From: Streptomyces sp. NBC_01408
GTDB taxonomy: Bacteria; Actinomycetota; Actinomycetes; Streptomycetales; Streptomycetaceae
Length of the DNA: 64,000 bases
Assembly (NCBI RefSeq): GCF_026340255.1
Contig: NZ_JAPEPJ010000001.1
Span: 4,178,501-4,242,500, forward strand
Direction of reading: 5' to 3'
The notes beneath the pieces were generated by a model. The model was not told the DNA's origin. It saw only the letters and a list, made by a program, of their open reading frames with translations, and did no database searches. The position numbers and the translations under genes were made by a program. This document shows, in pieces, positions 42,360 through 52,057 of the stretch (its first letter is position 1; each line of letters begins with the position of its first letter).

Positions 42360-42473
42360 TTCAGCCTCGCCGGCGTTTGAGGCGCGGGTCCGGGCGGAGA
42401 CCGGTGCCCGGCGGAGCCGGGCTTCCCGGGGCGCCGCCCCAGACCCAGCGCCTCACACGCCGGCGAGGCTGAA
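42360..42473. repeat. REP-like palindrome inside the condensin-like operon
   Basis: Arms TTCAGCCTCGCCGGCG... and its complement ...CGCCGGCGAGGCTGAA pair over about 38 bases with few mismatches; the centre is also hairpin-rich. It resembles the ends of the 440-bp palindromic element. It lies between the first and second genes of the operon and could weaken transcription into the downstream genes. Confidence 0.75.
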
Positions 42474-42596
42474 TCGTGCGGCGCGGGAGCTTGCCCCCGC
42501 TGGACAGGACCCGGCCGCCGCCGAAGCCGCCGCACCACCACGCAGCGAACCCACCCGTACCACCCGCACCGCCCGCACCGCCGAGGAGACGTACCC

Positions 42597-43496
42597 GTGA
42601 GCGACCACCACGCCGAGCACCCCGCGTGGAGCGAGCCCGCGGCTCCCGCCACCCCCGTCGCGGCGGCGAACCCGGCGCTGACCCCCGCCGACGCCGCGGA
42701 CGCGGCCCGGCTCGTCGCGTTCGGGCTCCAGCCCAAGCTGCTCCCCGCCCGCGACGCCGAGTACGCCGAGCTGCTGCGCCGCTACCGCGAGGAGCCCGCC
42801 TTCGGCCGGCTCGCCGACGCCGTCGCCACCGGCCTCGGCCTCGTCGTCCTGGAGGTGTCCCCCCGCGCGGGGATGGCCGTCGCCGCCGGCGAGGACTCCG
42901 TCTTCGCCGTCCGCATGGGCGACTACGCCCGCCGCACCGCCGCCGACTCCGCGGACCGGTTCCTGCACGGCCTCGCGCACCTGGCCGTCGCGGCCCTCGC
43001 CTTCCCCCGCCCCGAGGACCTCGCCGACGACGGCTACATCGGCCGCGTCACCGTCAACGGCGTCGACGCCTTCGTCCGCCAGACCTGCCGCCGCCTGGAG
43101 GAGCGCGCCGAGGAGCTCGGCGAGAACACCGACCCCGCCACCGACGCCCCCGGCCTGGAGGCCGCCTGGCGCGTCTACGCCCGCCGCAGCGCGACCGGCG
43201 CCACCAAGGACGCCCGCCGCCTGGCCGGGTCCACCACCGGCATCGTCGGCAAGGCCGCCGCCTTCCTCACCGAGTCCGGTTTCCTCCAGCGCACCGGGGA
43301 CGACGCAGGAGGCACGTACCGCACCACCCCCCGCTACCAGCTCCAGGTCCGCGACATGGCGGGCAGCGCGGCGATGGCCGAGCTCCTGGAACTCGGCGTG
43401 GTCCCCGTCAGCGACGGCTCCGCCACCCTCCTGCCGCCGCCCGAGGGCGACGACCTGGAGCTGGCCGCCGACGCCGGACTGCCCTTCCACGCCTGA
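42597..43496 (+). CDS. MukE/JetB-like partner protein, candidate
   Basis: 299 residues. The segments YIGRVTVNGVDAFVRQTCRR and GIVGKAAAFLTESGFLQRTGDDAGGTYRTTPRYQLQVRDMAG look like winged-helix units, as in MukE/MksE/JetB. The N-terminus is alanine-rich and acidic. No catalytic motif. GTG start follows GAGGAGACGTACCC. Together with the gene before and the SMC-like gene after, it would complete a kleisin complex. Homology is judged from layout and local sequence only. Confidence 0.55.
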   Translation: MSDHHAEHPAWSEPAAPATPVAAANPALTPADAADAARLVAFGLQPKLLPARDAEYAELLRRYREEPAFGRLADAVATGLGLVVLEVSPRAGMAVAAGEDSVFAVRMGDYARRTAADSADRFLHGLAHLAVAALAFPRPEDLADDGYIGRVTVNGVDAFVRQTCRRLEERAEELGENTDPATDAPGLEAAWRVYARRSATGATKDARRLAGSTTGIVGKAAAFLTESGFLQRTGDDAGGTYRTTPRYQLQVRDMAGSAAMAELLELGVVPVSDGSATLLPPPEGDDLELAADAGLPFHA

Positions 43497-43549
43497 GTCC
43501 TGATCCCCGTACCCCCTGCCTCACCCAGACACCACGAGAGTCCGCCGCC

Positions 43550-46500
43550 ATGTACGAGCTGTCCCGGATCCGCCTCTACTCCATCGGGCCCGCCGGTGCG
43601 CGCTACGCCGACACCGTGCTCGACCTGCGCGGAGTCGGCGAGCCGGTGCCCCACCCGGCGCCGACCCAGGCGGAGTTCTTCGAGGACGAGCCCACCGGCC
43701 CGCCGCGCCGTCCCGCGCCCGCCGGAGTGCTGTTCCTGGAGAACGGCGGCGGCAAGTCCGTCCTGCTCAAGCTGATCTTCTCGGTGATGCTCCCGGGCCA
43801 CCGCAACACCCTCGGCGGCGCCAGCTCCGGCGTGCTCCGCAAGTTCCTCCTCGCCGACGACTGCGGCCACGTCGCCCTGGAGTGGCAGCACACCCAGACC
43901 GGCGAGTGCCTGGTCGTCGGCAAGGTCAGCGAATGGCGCGGCCGCCAGGTCTCCAACGACCCGCGCAAGTTCGCCGAGGCCTGGTACTCCTTCCGCCCCG
44001 GCCCCGGCCTCAGCCTCGACAACCTGCCCGTAGCCGAGGCCACCGCCGTCCGCCCGCCCGTCGAAGGCGCCTCCGGCGCCCAGGGCCGGCGCCGCACCAT
44101 GAAGGGCTTCCGCGACGCCCTCACCGAGGCCGGCAAGGCGTACCCGCACCTCGAAGTGGGCTGGGAGGAGATCCACGACCGCTGGAACGAGCACCTCACC
44201 GAACTCGGCCTCGACCCGGAACTCTTCCGCTACCAGCGCGAGATGAACGCCGACGAGGGCGAGGCCGCCGGCCTCTTCGCGGTCAAGAAGGACTCCGACT
44301 TCACCGACCTCCTGCTGCGCGCCGTCACCGACACCCGCGACACCGACGGCCTTGCCGACCTCGTGCACGGCTTCGGCAACAAGCTCGGCCGCCGCGCCGA
44401 GCTGATGGCCGAACGGGAGTTCACCGCAGGCTCGGTGGACCTGCTCACCAAGATCGTCGAGGCCGCCGCCACCCGCTCCCGGCTCCGCGACGTCCACGCC
44501 GGCGCGGAACGCCGTACGCGCACCCTGGCCCGGCGGCTGTCCGCCCGCGCCGCCGGGGAACGCGGCCTGGCCGCCGACCTCGCCCAGCGCGTCACCGGCG
44601 CCGCCCACGAGGTCACCGCCGCCGAATCGGCCCGGGCCCGCAGCGCCGCCGTCTCCGCCGAACTCGCCTACCGGCACGCCTCGCTGGCCCTGACCGTCGC
44701 CGACAAGGCCGCGGCCGCCCAGCGCCGCGAACTCCTCGAAGCCCGCACGCTGCACTCCGCCTGGCAGGCCGCCGAGACCGTACTGCGCCACCGCGCGGCC
44801 GCCGACCGCTCCGCCCGGGTCGCCGCCGCGATCCTGGAAGCCGAGCGGGACGCCGCCCCGGCGCTCGCCGCCCGCGCCACGGCCGCCACCGACCTCGTAC
44901 GGGCCCTGCACACCGCCGCCGAGCACGGCGAGCGCGTGGCCAACGAGGAGGAGGAGCGTTCCGCCGTCCTCCAGGCCACCGGCGAGGCCGCGCACCGCGA
45001 CGCCACCGCCGCCGCGACGGCCGCCCAGCGGGCCCGCAGCGAGGCCGAACACCTCCGCTCCCGCCTCGGCGAGGTCCAGCAGGAGACCGCCGAGGCCGTC
45101 CGCGCGGGCTGGCTCGACGACTCGGCGCCCGACGCCGACCCGGCCCGTGCCGCCCTCGCCGCCGCCGACGCGGAGCAGACCGCCGTGGCCGCCTGGGACG
45201 AGGCCCGCGCAGCCGCCAGGACCGCCTCCGAAGCCGCCCGCGAGGCCGCGGCCACGGAATCCCGCGCCGAACTCACCGCCGCCCGCGCCGCGGACGCCGC
45301 CGACGCGGCCGAAGCCGCCCACGCCGCGGAGCACCGCACCGCAGCCTCCCTCGCCGCCGCGCCGCGGCTGGCCGAGCTCCTCGGCCTCCCGTCCGCCGAC
45401 GCCCCGGTGCCATCGCCCCGGGCGGGCGACGGTTCCGCGGCCGCCGCCGCGGCCGGACCCGCCGGGCCCGGGCCGCACCCCGGCGCCGGGTCCGCTGCGG
45501 GCCACCGCGCCCCCGCGGGCGGCCCGCAGGGCGCCACCGCCCCGGGCACCTCGCAGGGCGCCGCCCACGCCGCGCCGGCCACCGGTGCAGGCCGGCTCAC
45601 CGCCGAGGACCTCGACCGCGGCGCCGACGACCTGAGCGCACTGCTGAACGACGGAGTCGCCGCGGCCGAACGCCAGCTGTTCGAGCTGCGCACCGCGGCC
45701 GCCGACGACGCCCGCATCCTCGGGGCACTCGGCGACGGCGGTCTGCTGCCGCCCGGCCCCGACGTCCTCGCCACCGTCGAGTACCTCGGCGAGCACGGCA
45801 TCCCCGCCCTCCCCGGCTGGCGCTACCTCGCCCAGTCCGTGGACCCCGCCGACCACAGCGCCGTCCTCGCCGCGCGCCCCGAACTCGTCGACGGCGTCGT
45901 CATCACCGACCCCGACACCCACAGCCGCGCCCGCGAGGTCCTCTCCGGCGCCGCCCTGCTGCCGCGCTCCACCGTCGCCGTCGGCACGGCCGCCGCCCTG
46001 CTGGCCCCCGTACCGCCGGCCGACCCCGACACGGCCGTGTCCAGCATTTTCATCGTTTCGCCGAACCCGGCCATGCACGACGAGCACGCCGCCGACGAGG
46101 AACGCCAGGCGCTGCGCACCCGCGCCACCGACCGCGACGCCGAGATCCGGGACCTGGCCGCCCGGCTCTCGGGGGACCGCGAGCTCGCCGCCCGCCTCGT
46201 CTCCTGGCGCACCGGCTGCCCGCCCGGCCGCCTCGCCGAACTCGCGCAGCAGGCCGCGGCCGCCCGTACCTTCGCCGAGGAGGCCGACGCCGAGCTCGCG
46301 GAGGCCCGCACCGTACGCGCCGAGGCCGACGATGCCGCCGCCGACGCATCCCGCGTCCGCGACGAGCGCCAGGACGCCGCCCAGCGCGCCCGCCGCGCCG
46401 CCGACGCCCTCGCCGGCCTCGCCTTCCGGCTGCGCGAACGCGCCGGCTGGCAGGCGAGGCTCCGTGAACTCGCCGACGAGGCCGCCGAGTCCGAGGCCCG

Positions 46501-48310
46501 CGCCGAGGTCTGCCTGGACCGGGCCCGCGCCGCCGACGAGGACCGCCGCGCCGTCCAGCGCGCCGCCGACGACGCCCGGCGCACCGCCCGCGCCCTGCGG
46601 GCGGAGCGCGCCGAGATCGCGGGCGCCCCGGACCCCCTCCCCGAGGACGACGGCGCCTCCAAGGCCCCGCTGCCCGACCTCCGCGAGGCCTACCGGGCCG
46701 CCTCCCAGCTCTACGAGAAGGTCGGCGTCGGCGCCGACCTGCGCGCCGAACAGGCCCGCGCCGAGAGCGACGAGAGCGCGGCCCTCGCCGAACTCGACCG
46801 CCTCACCAACAAGGTCCGCACCCGCGCCGCCCAGCTCCTCGAAGGCACTGACGGCGCCGACGGCCCCTCCCGCCAGGCCGCCGCCGCCCGCGCCGAATCC
46901 CTCGTACAGATGCTGGAGACCCGCGCCTCCCACGCCAGCGAGCAGCTCGGCCGGCTGCGCGGCGAGGCCGAGCGGCACGCCCCCGCCGAGGGCGAGGCGC
47001 ACACCGAACTGCCCGAGGAGCTGGTCCCGGCGGACGTCGACCAGGCACAGGTCCTGCTGCGTACGGCCACCGTCCAGCTCGCCGCGCACACCGCCGCGGT
47101 GGAACACGCCCGCGCCGCCCACGCGGACCTGCTGCGCTCCCACCGGGCCGCCGAGGACGGCGCCGGCGGCTTCGACGAGACCGCGGCCCTGCTCCGGGAC
47201 CTGCTGCGCGACCACACGCACCCGGAGGACGAGCAGGAGCCGGTGGCCCACCTGGGCAGCCTGGAGGAGGCCCGGCAGTCCGCCGCCGAGGCCCGACGCT
47301 CGCTGCGCGGCTGCGCGGCCGACCTCTCGGCCGCCGAGTCGGCGGTGCGCGAGGCGAGCGACATCCTGGTCCGGCACGCCAACGCCACCCGCTACGAGCA
47401 GGTACGCACCCCCGCGCGCCAGCAGATCCGCGAACTGCCCGCCTCTGCCCTGCCCGAGCACGCGGCGGCCTGGGCGGCGGCCTTCGCGCCCCGGCTGCGT
47501 GTCCTCACCGACGAACTGGCGCAGCTGGAGCGCAACCGCGACAGCATCGTCGACCGGCTGCGCGGCCTCGTCGAATCGGCGCTGGCCACCCTGCGCTCCG
47601 CGCAGCGCCTGTCGCAGCTGCCGGAAGGCCTCGGCGAATGGTCGGGCCAGGAGTTCCTGCGGATCCGCTTCGAGGAACCCGACCAGGCCACGCTCACCGA
47701 GCGCCTCGGCGAGGTCATCGACGAGGCCACCCGCGCCGCGGTGAAGAAGAACAGCACCGCCTCCTTCGGCGAGGGCCGCCGCGACGGCATGTCCCTGCTG
47801 CTGCGCGCGGTGCAGGCGGCGCTGGAGCCCAAGGGCATCTCCGTCGAGATCCTCAAGCCGGACGCCGTGCTGCGCGCCGAGCGGGTCCCGGTCGGGCAGA
47901 TGGGCGACGTCTTCTCCGGCGGGCAGCTGCTGACCGCCGCGATCGCCCTGTACTGCACGATGGCGGCGCTGCGCAGCAACGACCGCGGCCGCGACAAGCA
48001 CCGCCACGCGGGCACGCTGTTCCTCGACAACCCGATCGGCCGCGCGAACGCCACGTACCTGCTGGAACTGCAGCGGGCCGTCTCTGACGCGCTCGGCGTC
48101 CAGCTGCTGTACACGACGGGCCTGTTCGACACCACGGCCCTCGCCGAGTTCCCGCTGGTCATCCGGCTGCGCAACGACGCGGACCTGAGGGCGGGCCTGA
48201 AGTACATCAGCGTGGAGGAACACCTGCGCCCGGGCCTTCCGGAGCAGTCCCCGGAGGGGGAGACCATCCACGGAGAGATCACGGCCACCCGTATGTTCCG
48301 CCGGAGCTGA
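43550..48310 (+). CDS. Giant SMC-like ATPase (MukB/MksB/JetC type)
   Basis: 1586 residues. The N-terminal head has Walker A ENGGGKSVLLKL (Lys69). Two Ala/Glu/Arg-rich coiled-coil regions (about 290-690 and 850-1380) flank a globular hinge near 700-842 (HGIPALPGWRYLAQSVDP and VDGVVITDPDTHSRAREVL). The C-terminal head has the signature DVFSGGQLLTAAIAL (about 1455) and LFLDNPIGRAN (about 1490), in which Asp is followed by Asn instead of catalytic Glu. The length and layout match MukB-family condensins, not ordinary SMC (about 1180). The ATG at 43550 lacks a strong ribosome site (ACCACGAGAGTCCGCCGCC). No JetD-like nuclease follows. Confidence 0.8.
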   Translation: MYELSRIRLYSIGPAGARYADTVLDLRGVGEPVPHPAPTQAEFFEDEPTGPPRRPAPAGVLFLENGGGKSVLLKLIFSVMLPGHRNTLGGASSGVLRKFLLADDCGHVALEWQHTQTGECLVVGKVSEWRGRQVSNDPRKFAEAWYSFRPGPGLSLDNLPVAEATAVRPPVEGASGAQGRRRTMKGFRDALTEAGKAYPHLEVGWEEIHDRWNEHLTELGLDPELFRYQREMNADEGEAAGLFAVKKDSDFTDLLLRAVTDTRDTDGLADLVHGFGNKLGRRAELMAEREFTAGSVDLLTKIVEAAATRSRLRDVHAGAERRTRTLARRLSARAAGERGLAADLAQRVTGAAHEVTAAESARARSAAVSAELAYRHASLALTVADKAAAAQRRELLEARTLHSAWQAAETVLRHRAAADRSARVAAAILEAERDAAPALAARATAATDLVRALHTAAEHGERVANEEEERSAVLQATGEAAHRDATAAATAAQRARSEAEHLRSRLGEVQQETAEAVRAGWLDDSAPDADPARAALAAADAEQTAVAAWDEARAAARTASEAAREAAATESRAELTAARAADAADAAEAAHAAEHRTAASLAAAPRLAELLGLPSADAPVPSPRAGDGSAAAAAAGPAGPGPHPGAGSAAGHRAPAGGPQGATAPGTSQGAAHAAPATGAGRLTAEDLDRGADDLSALLNDGVAAAERQLFELRTAAADDARILGALGDGGLLPPGPDVLATVEYLGEHGIPALPGWRYLAQSVDPADHSAVLAARPELVDGVVITDPDTHSRAREVLSGAALLPRSTVAVGTAAALLAPVPPADPDTAVSSIFIVSPNPAMHDEHAADEERQALRTRATDRDAEIRDLAARLSGDRELAARLVSWRTGCPPGRLAELAQQAAAARTFAEEADAELAEARTVRAEADDAAADASRVRDERQDAAQRARRAADALAGLAFRLRERAGWQARLRELADEAAESEARAEVCLDRARAADEDRRAVQRAADDARRTARALRAERAEIAGAPDPLPEDDGASKAPLPDLREAYRAASQLYEKVGVGADLRAEQARAESDESAALAELDRLTNKVRTRAAQLLEGTDGADGPSRQAAAARAESLVQMLETRASHASEQLGRLRGEAERHAPAEGEAHTELPEELVPADVDQAQVLLRTATVQLAAHTAAVEHARAAHADLLRSHRAAEDGAGGFDETAALLRDLLRDHTHPEDEQEPVAHLGSLEEARQSAAEARRSLRGCAADLSAAESAVREASDILVRHANATRYEQVRTPARQQIRELPASALPEHAAAWAAAFAPRLRVLTDELAQLERNRDSIVDRLRGLVESALATLRSAQRLSQLPEGLGEWSGQEFLRIRFEEPDQATLTERLGEVIDEATRAAVKKNSTASFGEGRRDGMSLLLRAVQAALEPKGISVEILKPDAVLRAERVPVGQMGDVFSGGQLLTAAIALYCTMAALRSNDRGRDKHRHAGTLFLDNPIGRANATYLLELQRAVSDALGVQLLYTTGLFDTTALAEFPLVIRLRNDADLRAGLKYISVEEHLRPGLPEQSPEGETIHGEITATRMFRRS

Positions 48311-48325
48311 CGCCTGTGTGACGGG

Positions 48326-48763
48326 TCAGCGTCGGCCGAAGGCCGCCAGGGGGCCGTCCTCGCGGGGTATTCGGGCCGGGCCCGCCTTGCGCGCCGCACG
48401 GGCGGCCCTGGCGGCTTGGCGCGCCTCGCGGCGGCGGCTGCGCGCCGTGCTGCTCGGCGCGGACAGGACCCCGTACCGCTGGTTCCACGTCTGCCGGGTG
48501 ATCCACACGTCCAGGACGCCCCAGGTGGCCACGATGGTCCCCGCGACCGCGCCGAGGGCCATCGGGAAGGCCAGCCAGGATCCGGTGAGCGCGAGGAAGA
48601 AACTGATCGTCGCCTGGGTCAGGGTGACGGCCACGATCAGTACCGCCCGCACCGCCGACGCCCGCACCGGGTCCGGCATCCGGCGGCGACGGGCCGGTTC
48701 CTCCACCCACAGCCCGCGCCCCCGCACACCGGCCCGGCCGCCGTCCCCTGCGTCACTGCTCAT
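48326..48763 (-). CDS. Basic two-span membrane protein
   Basis: About 145 residues. Two spans in AVLIVAVTLTQATISFFLAL and LAFPMALGAVAGTIVATWGVL lie between a charged N-terminus and a very basic C-terminus (SRRREARQAARAARAARKAG). It converges on the SMC-like gene with 15 bases between. Function unknown. The start is ambiguous: ATG 48763 has GGGGAG nearby, two earlier ATGs are possible up to 48832. Confidence 0.65.
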   Translation of the reverse strand: MSSDAGDGGRAGVRGRGLWVEEPARRRRMPDPVRASAVRAVLIVAVTLTQATISFFLALTGSWLAFPMALGAVAGTIVATWGVLDVWITRQTWNQRYGVLSAPSSTARSRRREARQAARAARAARKAGPARIPREDGPLAAFGRR

Positions 48764-49198
48764 GGTCCGCCCACTCCCCACCACGCGGTCCGTCATCCTG
48801 CCCGCCCCCGACGTCCGTCCGGACACCTGCACTGGACGTCTACCCAGACGTCCGCCCCCATGCGTCCCCCATGCGTCCCTCGAACTGACAGACGTACGGC
48901 GGCGGCGAGAGATTCCCGGATCCCGGACACCTCACCGGACCGGGTGGGTCCGGAACGAATAATTCCAGCCATCCATCCGGTTGCGGGAACCGAGGCCCCA
49001 CGGAGTGTCATCTGCCACATATCGGGCCGCTCTTGACCGGAAGTATCGGACAACTGGTGATCTTCGTCCAGGGGTCCGGCCGAAAACGTCCGGACACCCC
49101 TTCGAGGCCGCTCCGTGGCAGTAGTAGGCTCACGCCGTTTAAATGACGGAACACCGACCCCCGACAACGGGGTTGAGCTGGGGGAGGCTGGGGAGGCC
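48764..49198. other. Intergenic ahead of the conservon
   Basis: 435 bases. A perfect palindrome GGACGTCT-ACCC-AGACGTCC lies at 48834-48853 and could be an operator or hairpin for the divergent membrane-protein gene. A weak promoter TTCGAG-N18-TAGGCT (49101-49130) may serve cvnA. A short direct repeat CCATGCGTCCC occurs twice at 48859-48879. No gene seen. Confidence 0.45.
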
Positions 49199-52057
49199 AT
49201 GCGCTTTCGCGGGAAGTCCATCCGCCGGAAGATCGTGGCGTTGCTCCTTGTGCCGCTCGTCTCCCTGACCGCCCTCTGGGGCTTCGCCACGGTCATCACC
49301 GGCCGTCAGGCCGTCCAACTCCTCGATGTCGCCTACGTCATCGACAAGGTCGGGTACCCCATCGAGGACGTCGTCCGCGTCGTCCAGAAGGAACGCCGCC
49401 AGAGCCTCGTCGTACTCGGCGACCCCCGCGCCGCGACCGCGACCGCCGAACTCGCCAAGTACCGCGCGGCCACCGACGACGTCGTCGAACGGATCGGCGC
49501 GAACGCCCGGGACCCCGAGGTCACCGACGAGCTGAGCGCCTCGAACGCCCAGCGCCTGCGCTCCATCCTCGCCGCGTTCCACGGCATCAGCGCCCTGCGC
49601 CGCTCCGTCGACCAGAACACCCTGGACCCCAGCCAGGCACTGGAGCTCTACAGCCGCCTCGTCGACCCCTGCTACGAGTTCCTCATGAACCTCCACGCGC
49701 TGGAGAACGTCGAGATGGACAAGCAGGGACGCGCCCTCGTCGGCATCACCCGGGCCCGCGAGGCGCTCTCACGCGAGGACGCCGTCATCGCCTCCGCCCT
49801 CGCCGCCCGCAGCGTCGGCGCCGCCGACCTCCGCAACGTCTCCGACTTCGCCGCCAACCGCACGCTGCTGTACGAGTTCAACCTCGCGATCCTCCCGGCC
49901 GCCGACCGCCAGCGGTTCGAGGAGTACTGGGCCGGCCCCGACACCAAGGCGCTGCGCGACGCGGAGGAACGGTTCCTCACGGGCGGCGCGGTCAAGAACC
50001 CCCGCGTGACCTCCGCCCAGTGGGACGAGGCCGCCGCCCAGGTCCTCGACGACCTCGCCACCATGGGCACCGCCGCGGGGGACCGCTACCAGAAGCGCGT
50101 CGAACCCGTCGCCATGGACGTCCTGGTCCAGGCGGCCGTCGCCGGCGTCCTCGGCTTCATCGCCCTGGCCGTCTCCCTGATCCTCTCCGTACGCATCGGC
50201 CGCGACCTGGTCCGCGACCTGTCCCGGCTCCGCAAGGAGGCCCACGAGGCCTCCGGCGTCCGGCTGCCCGGCGTGATGCGCCGCCTCGCCGCCGGGGAAC
50301 ACGTGGACGTGGAGACCGAGGCGCCCCGCCTGGAGTACGAGAAGGACGAGGTCGGCCAGGTCGGCCAAGCCCTCAACACCCTCCAGCGCGCCGCCGTCGA
50401 GGCCGCCGTCAAACAGGCCGAACTGCGCCGCGGCGTCTCCGAGGTGTTCGTCAACCTCGCCCGCCGCAACCAGGTCCTGCTGCACCGCCAGCTGACCCTC
50501 CTCGACAGCATGGAACGCCGTACGGAGGACAGCGAGGAGCTGGCCGACCTCTTCCGCCTCGACCACATGACCACCCGCATGCGCCGCCACGCCGAAGGAC
50601 TGGTGATCCTCTCCGGCGCCGCGCCCTCCCGCCAGTGGCGCAAGCCCGTCCAGCTCATGGACGTCGTACGGGCCGCCGTCGCCGAGGTCGAGGACTACGA
50701 GCGCATCGAGGTGCGCCGCCTGCCGCGCCTGGGCATCGCCGGCCCCGCCGTCGCCGACGTCACCCACCTCGTCGCCGAACTGCTGGAGAACGCCACCGTG
50801 TTCTCGCCGCCGCACACCGCCGTCCAGGTGCACGGCGAACGCGTGGCCAACGGCTTCACCCTGGAGATCCACGACCGCGGCCTCGGCATGAACCCCGAGG
50901 CGCTGCTCGACGCGAACCTGCGGCTCGCCGAGACCCCCGAGTTCGAACTCTCCGACACCGACCGGCTCGGCCTGTTCGTCGTCAGCCGCCTCGCCCGGCG
51001 CCACAGCGTCAAGGTGGTCCTCCAGCGCAGCCCGTACGGGGGCACCACCGCGGTGGTCTTCCTCCCGGCGGCCCTGCTCACCGAGGCCCCCGACACCAAC
51101 GGCACGGGCGTCCGGCTGGACCCGGCCAAGGGCGGCCGGGCCGCGAGGCCCCGTACCATCCCGTCCGGGCCGTCCGCCCGGACCGCGCCCGCCGTCGTGG
51201 AGCGCGCCCCGTCGGGCCGCCCGCTCCCGGCCGCCGACCTCCGCCGCCCGGTCGAGCTGGAGGCCCCGCTCGGGGCCTTCGGCCTGGAGGCGGTGGACGG
51301 CCTCGACGACCCCGCCGCCCCGGACCCGGGCACCGGCCCCGTGGGCGGCCCGGCCCGCCCGGCCATGGCGACCCTGGACGACGAGACCCCGCCCAACGGC
51401 ACCCCGCGCAGCGCCCTGCTCGGGCTGCGCCCGGCGGACCGGCCGCACACCGACCGGCACGTGGAGCGGGGCGGCGCCTGGAAGACCGACCGCGAGGGCT
51501 TCCGCGACCGGGACGGCGTCCGCGACGGCGACCGGCACGCCGGACGGCACGCCGACCGGCGCCCGGGCGGAGACCGCGAGCCGCTGGCCCCCACCGGTCC
51601 GGTCCGCCTGGAGACCCCGCGCCGTGACGCGGCCCACCCCGACGGCGCCCGTAGCACCGGAGCGGTGCCGCTGCCGCGCCGCCGCCCCACCCCGACCCTG
51701 GTCGCCGAGCACGGCCGCCGCGTGGAGCCCCGCCCGGTCTCCGTGGTTCCGCAGCCCGCGGCCGGACCCGAGGGCGACGCCGGGAAGACCGGCCCGGGCG
51801 GCACGGCGCTGCCCCGGCGGGTCCGCCAGGCCAGCCTGGCCCCCCAGCTGAAGAACGCCGCGGCGCCCGCCGCCGCGGCCCCCGAGGCGGACCCCGTACC
51901 CGACCGTGACGCGGAGGAGGTGCGGTCGCGCATGTCCGCGCTCCAGCGCGGCTGGACGGCGGGCCGCAACCAGCACGCACAGCAGCAGTCCGGGGCCGAG
52001 GCGGGCACCCCCGCCGCCGGCGGCCCCGGCTCCGAGAACGAAGGGGACGGTCGATGA
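49199..52057 (+). CDS. cvnA: Conservon sensor CvnA (nitrate-sensing-like histidine kinase)
   Basis: 952 residues. An N-terminal membrane span (RRKIVALLLVPLVSLTALWGF), a helical sensor domain of the nitrate/sulfonate-sensing type, a second span (VLVQAAVAGVLGFIALAVSLILSVRIG), HAMP, a dimerisation segment (LFRLDHMTTRMRRHAEG) and the HATPase domain (LVAELLENATVFSPPHTAV, IHDRGLGMNPEAL) are followed by a 300-residue Pro/Arg-rich disordered tail. It is the membrane sensor of a conservon complex resembling eukaryotic GPCR/G-protein sets. ATG 49199 follows GGGGAGG. The stop overlaps the cvnB start. Confidence 0.92.
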   Translation: MRFRGKSIRRKIVALLLVPLVSLTALWGFATVITGRQAVQLLDVAYVIDKVGYPIEDVVRVVQKERRQSLVVLGDPRAATATAELAKYRAATDDVVERIGANARDPEVTDELSASNAQRLRSILAAFHGISALRRSVDQNTLDPSQALELYSRLVDPCYEFLMNLHALENVEMDKQGRALVGITRAREALSREDAVIASALAARSVGAADLRNVSDFAANRTLLYEFNLAILPAADRQRFEEYWAGPDTKALRDAEERFLTGGAVKNPRVTSAQWDEAAAQVLDDLATMGTAAGDRYQKRVEPVAMDVLVQAAVAGVLGFIALAVSLILSVRIGRDLVRDLSRLRKEAHEASGVRLPGVMRRLAAGEHVDVETEAPRLEYEKDEVGQVGQALNTLQRAAVEAAVKQAELRRGVSEVFVNLARRNQVLLHRQLTLLDSMERRTEDSEELADLFRLDHMTTRMRRHAEGLVILSGAAPSRQWRKPVQLMDVVRAAVAEVEDYERIEVRRLPRLGIAGPAVADVTHLVAELLENATVFSPPHTAVQVHGERVANGFTLEIHDRGLGMNPEALLDANLRLAETPEFELSDTDRLGLFVVSRLARRHSVKVVLQRSPYGGTTAVVFLPAALLTEAPDTNGTGVRLDPAKGGRAARPRTIPSGPSARTAPAVVERAPSGRPLPAADLRRPVELEAPLGAFGLEAVDGLDDPAAPDPGTGPVGGPARPAMATLDDETPPNGTPRSALLGLRPADRPHTDRHVERGGAWKTDREGFRDRDGVRDGDRHAGRHADRRPGGDREPLAPTGPVRLETPRRDAAHPDGARSTGAVPLPRRRPTPTLVAEHGRRVEPRPVSVVPQPAAGPEGDAGKTGPGGTALPRRVRQASLAPQLKNAAAPAAAAPEADPVPDRDAEEVRSRMSALQRGWTAGRNQHAQQQSGAEAGTPAAGGPGSENEGDGR

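Noticed and set aside
40835..48310. Complete Wadjet defence system
   Set aside because: No JetD-like nuclease gene follows or precedes; the next gene is a small membrane protein and the previous one is pxpA.
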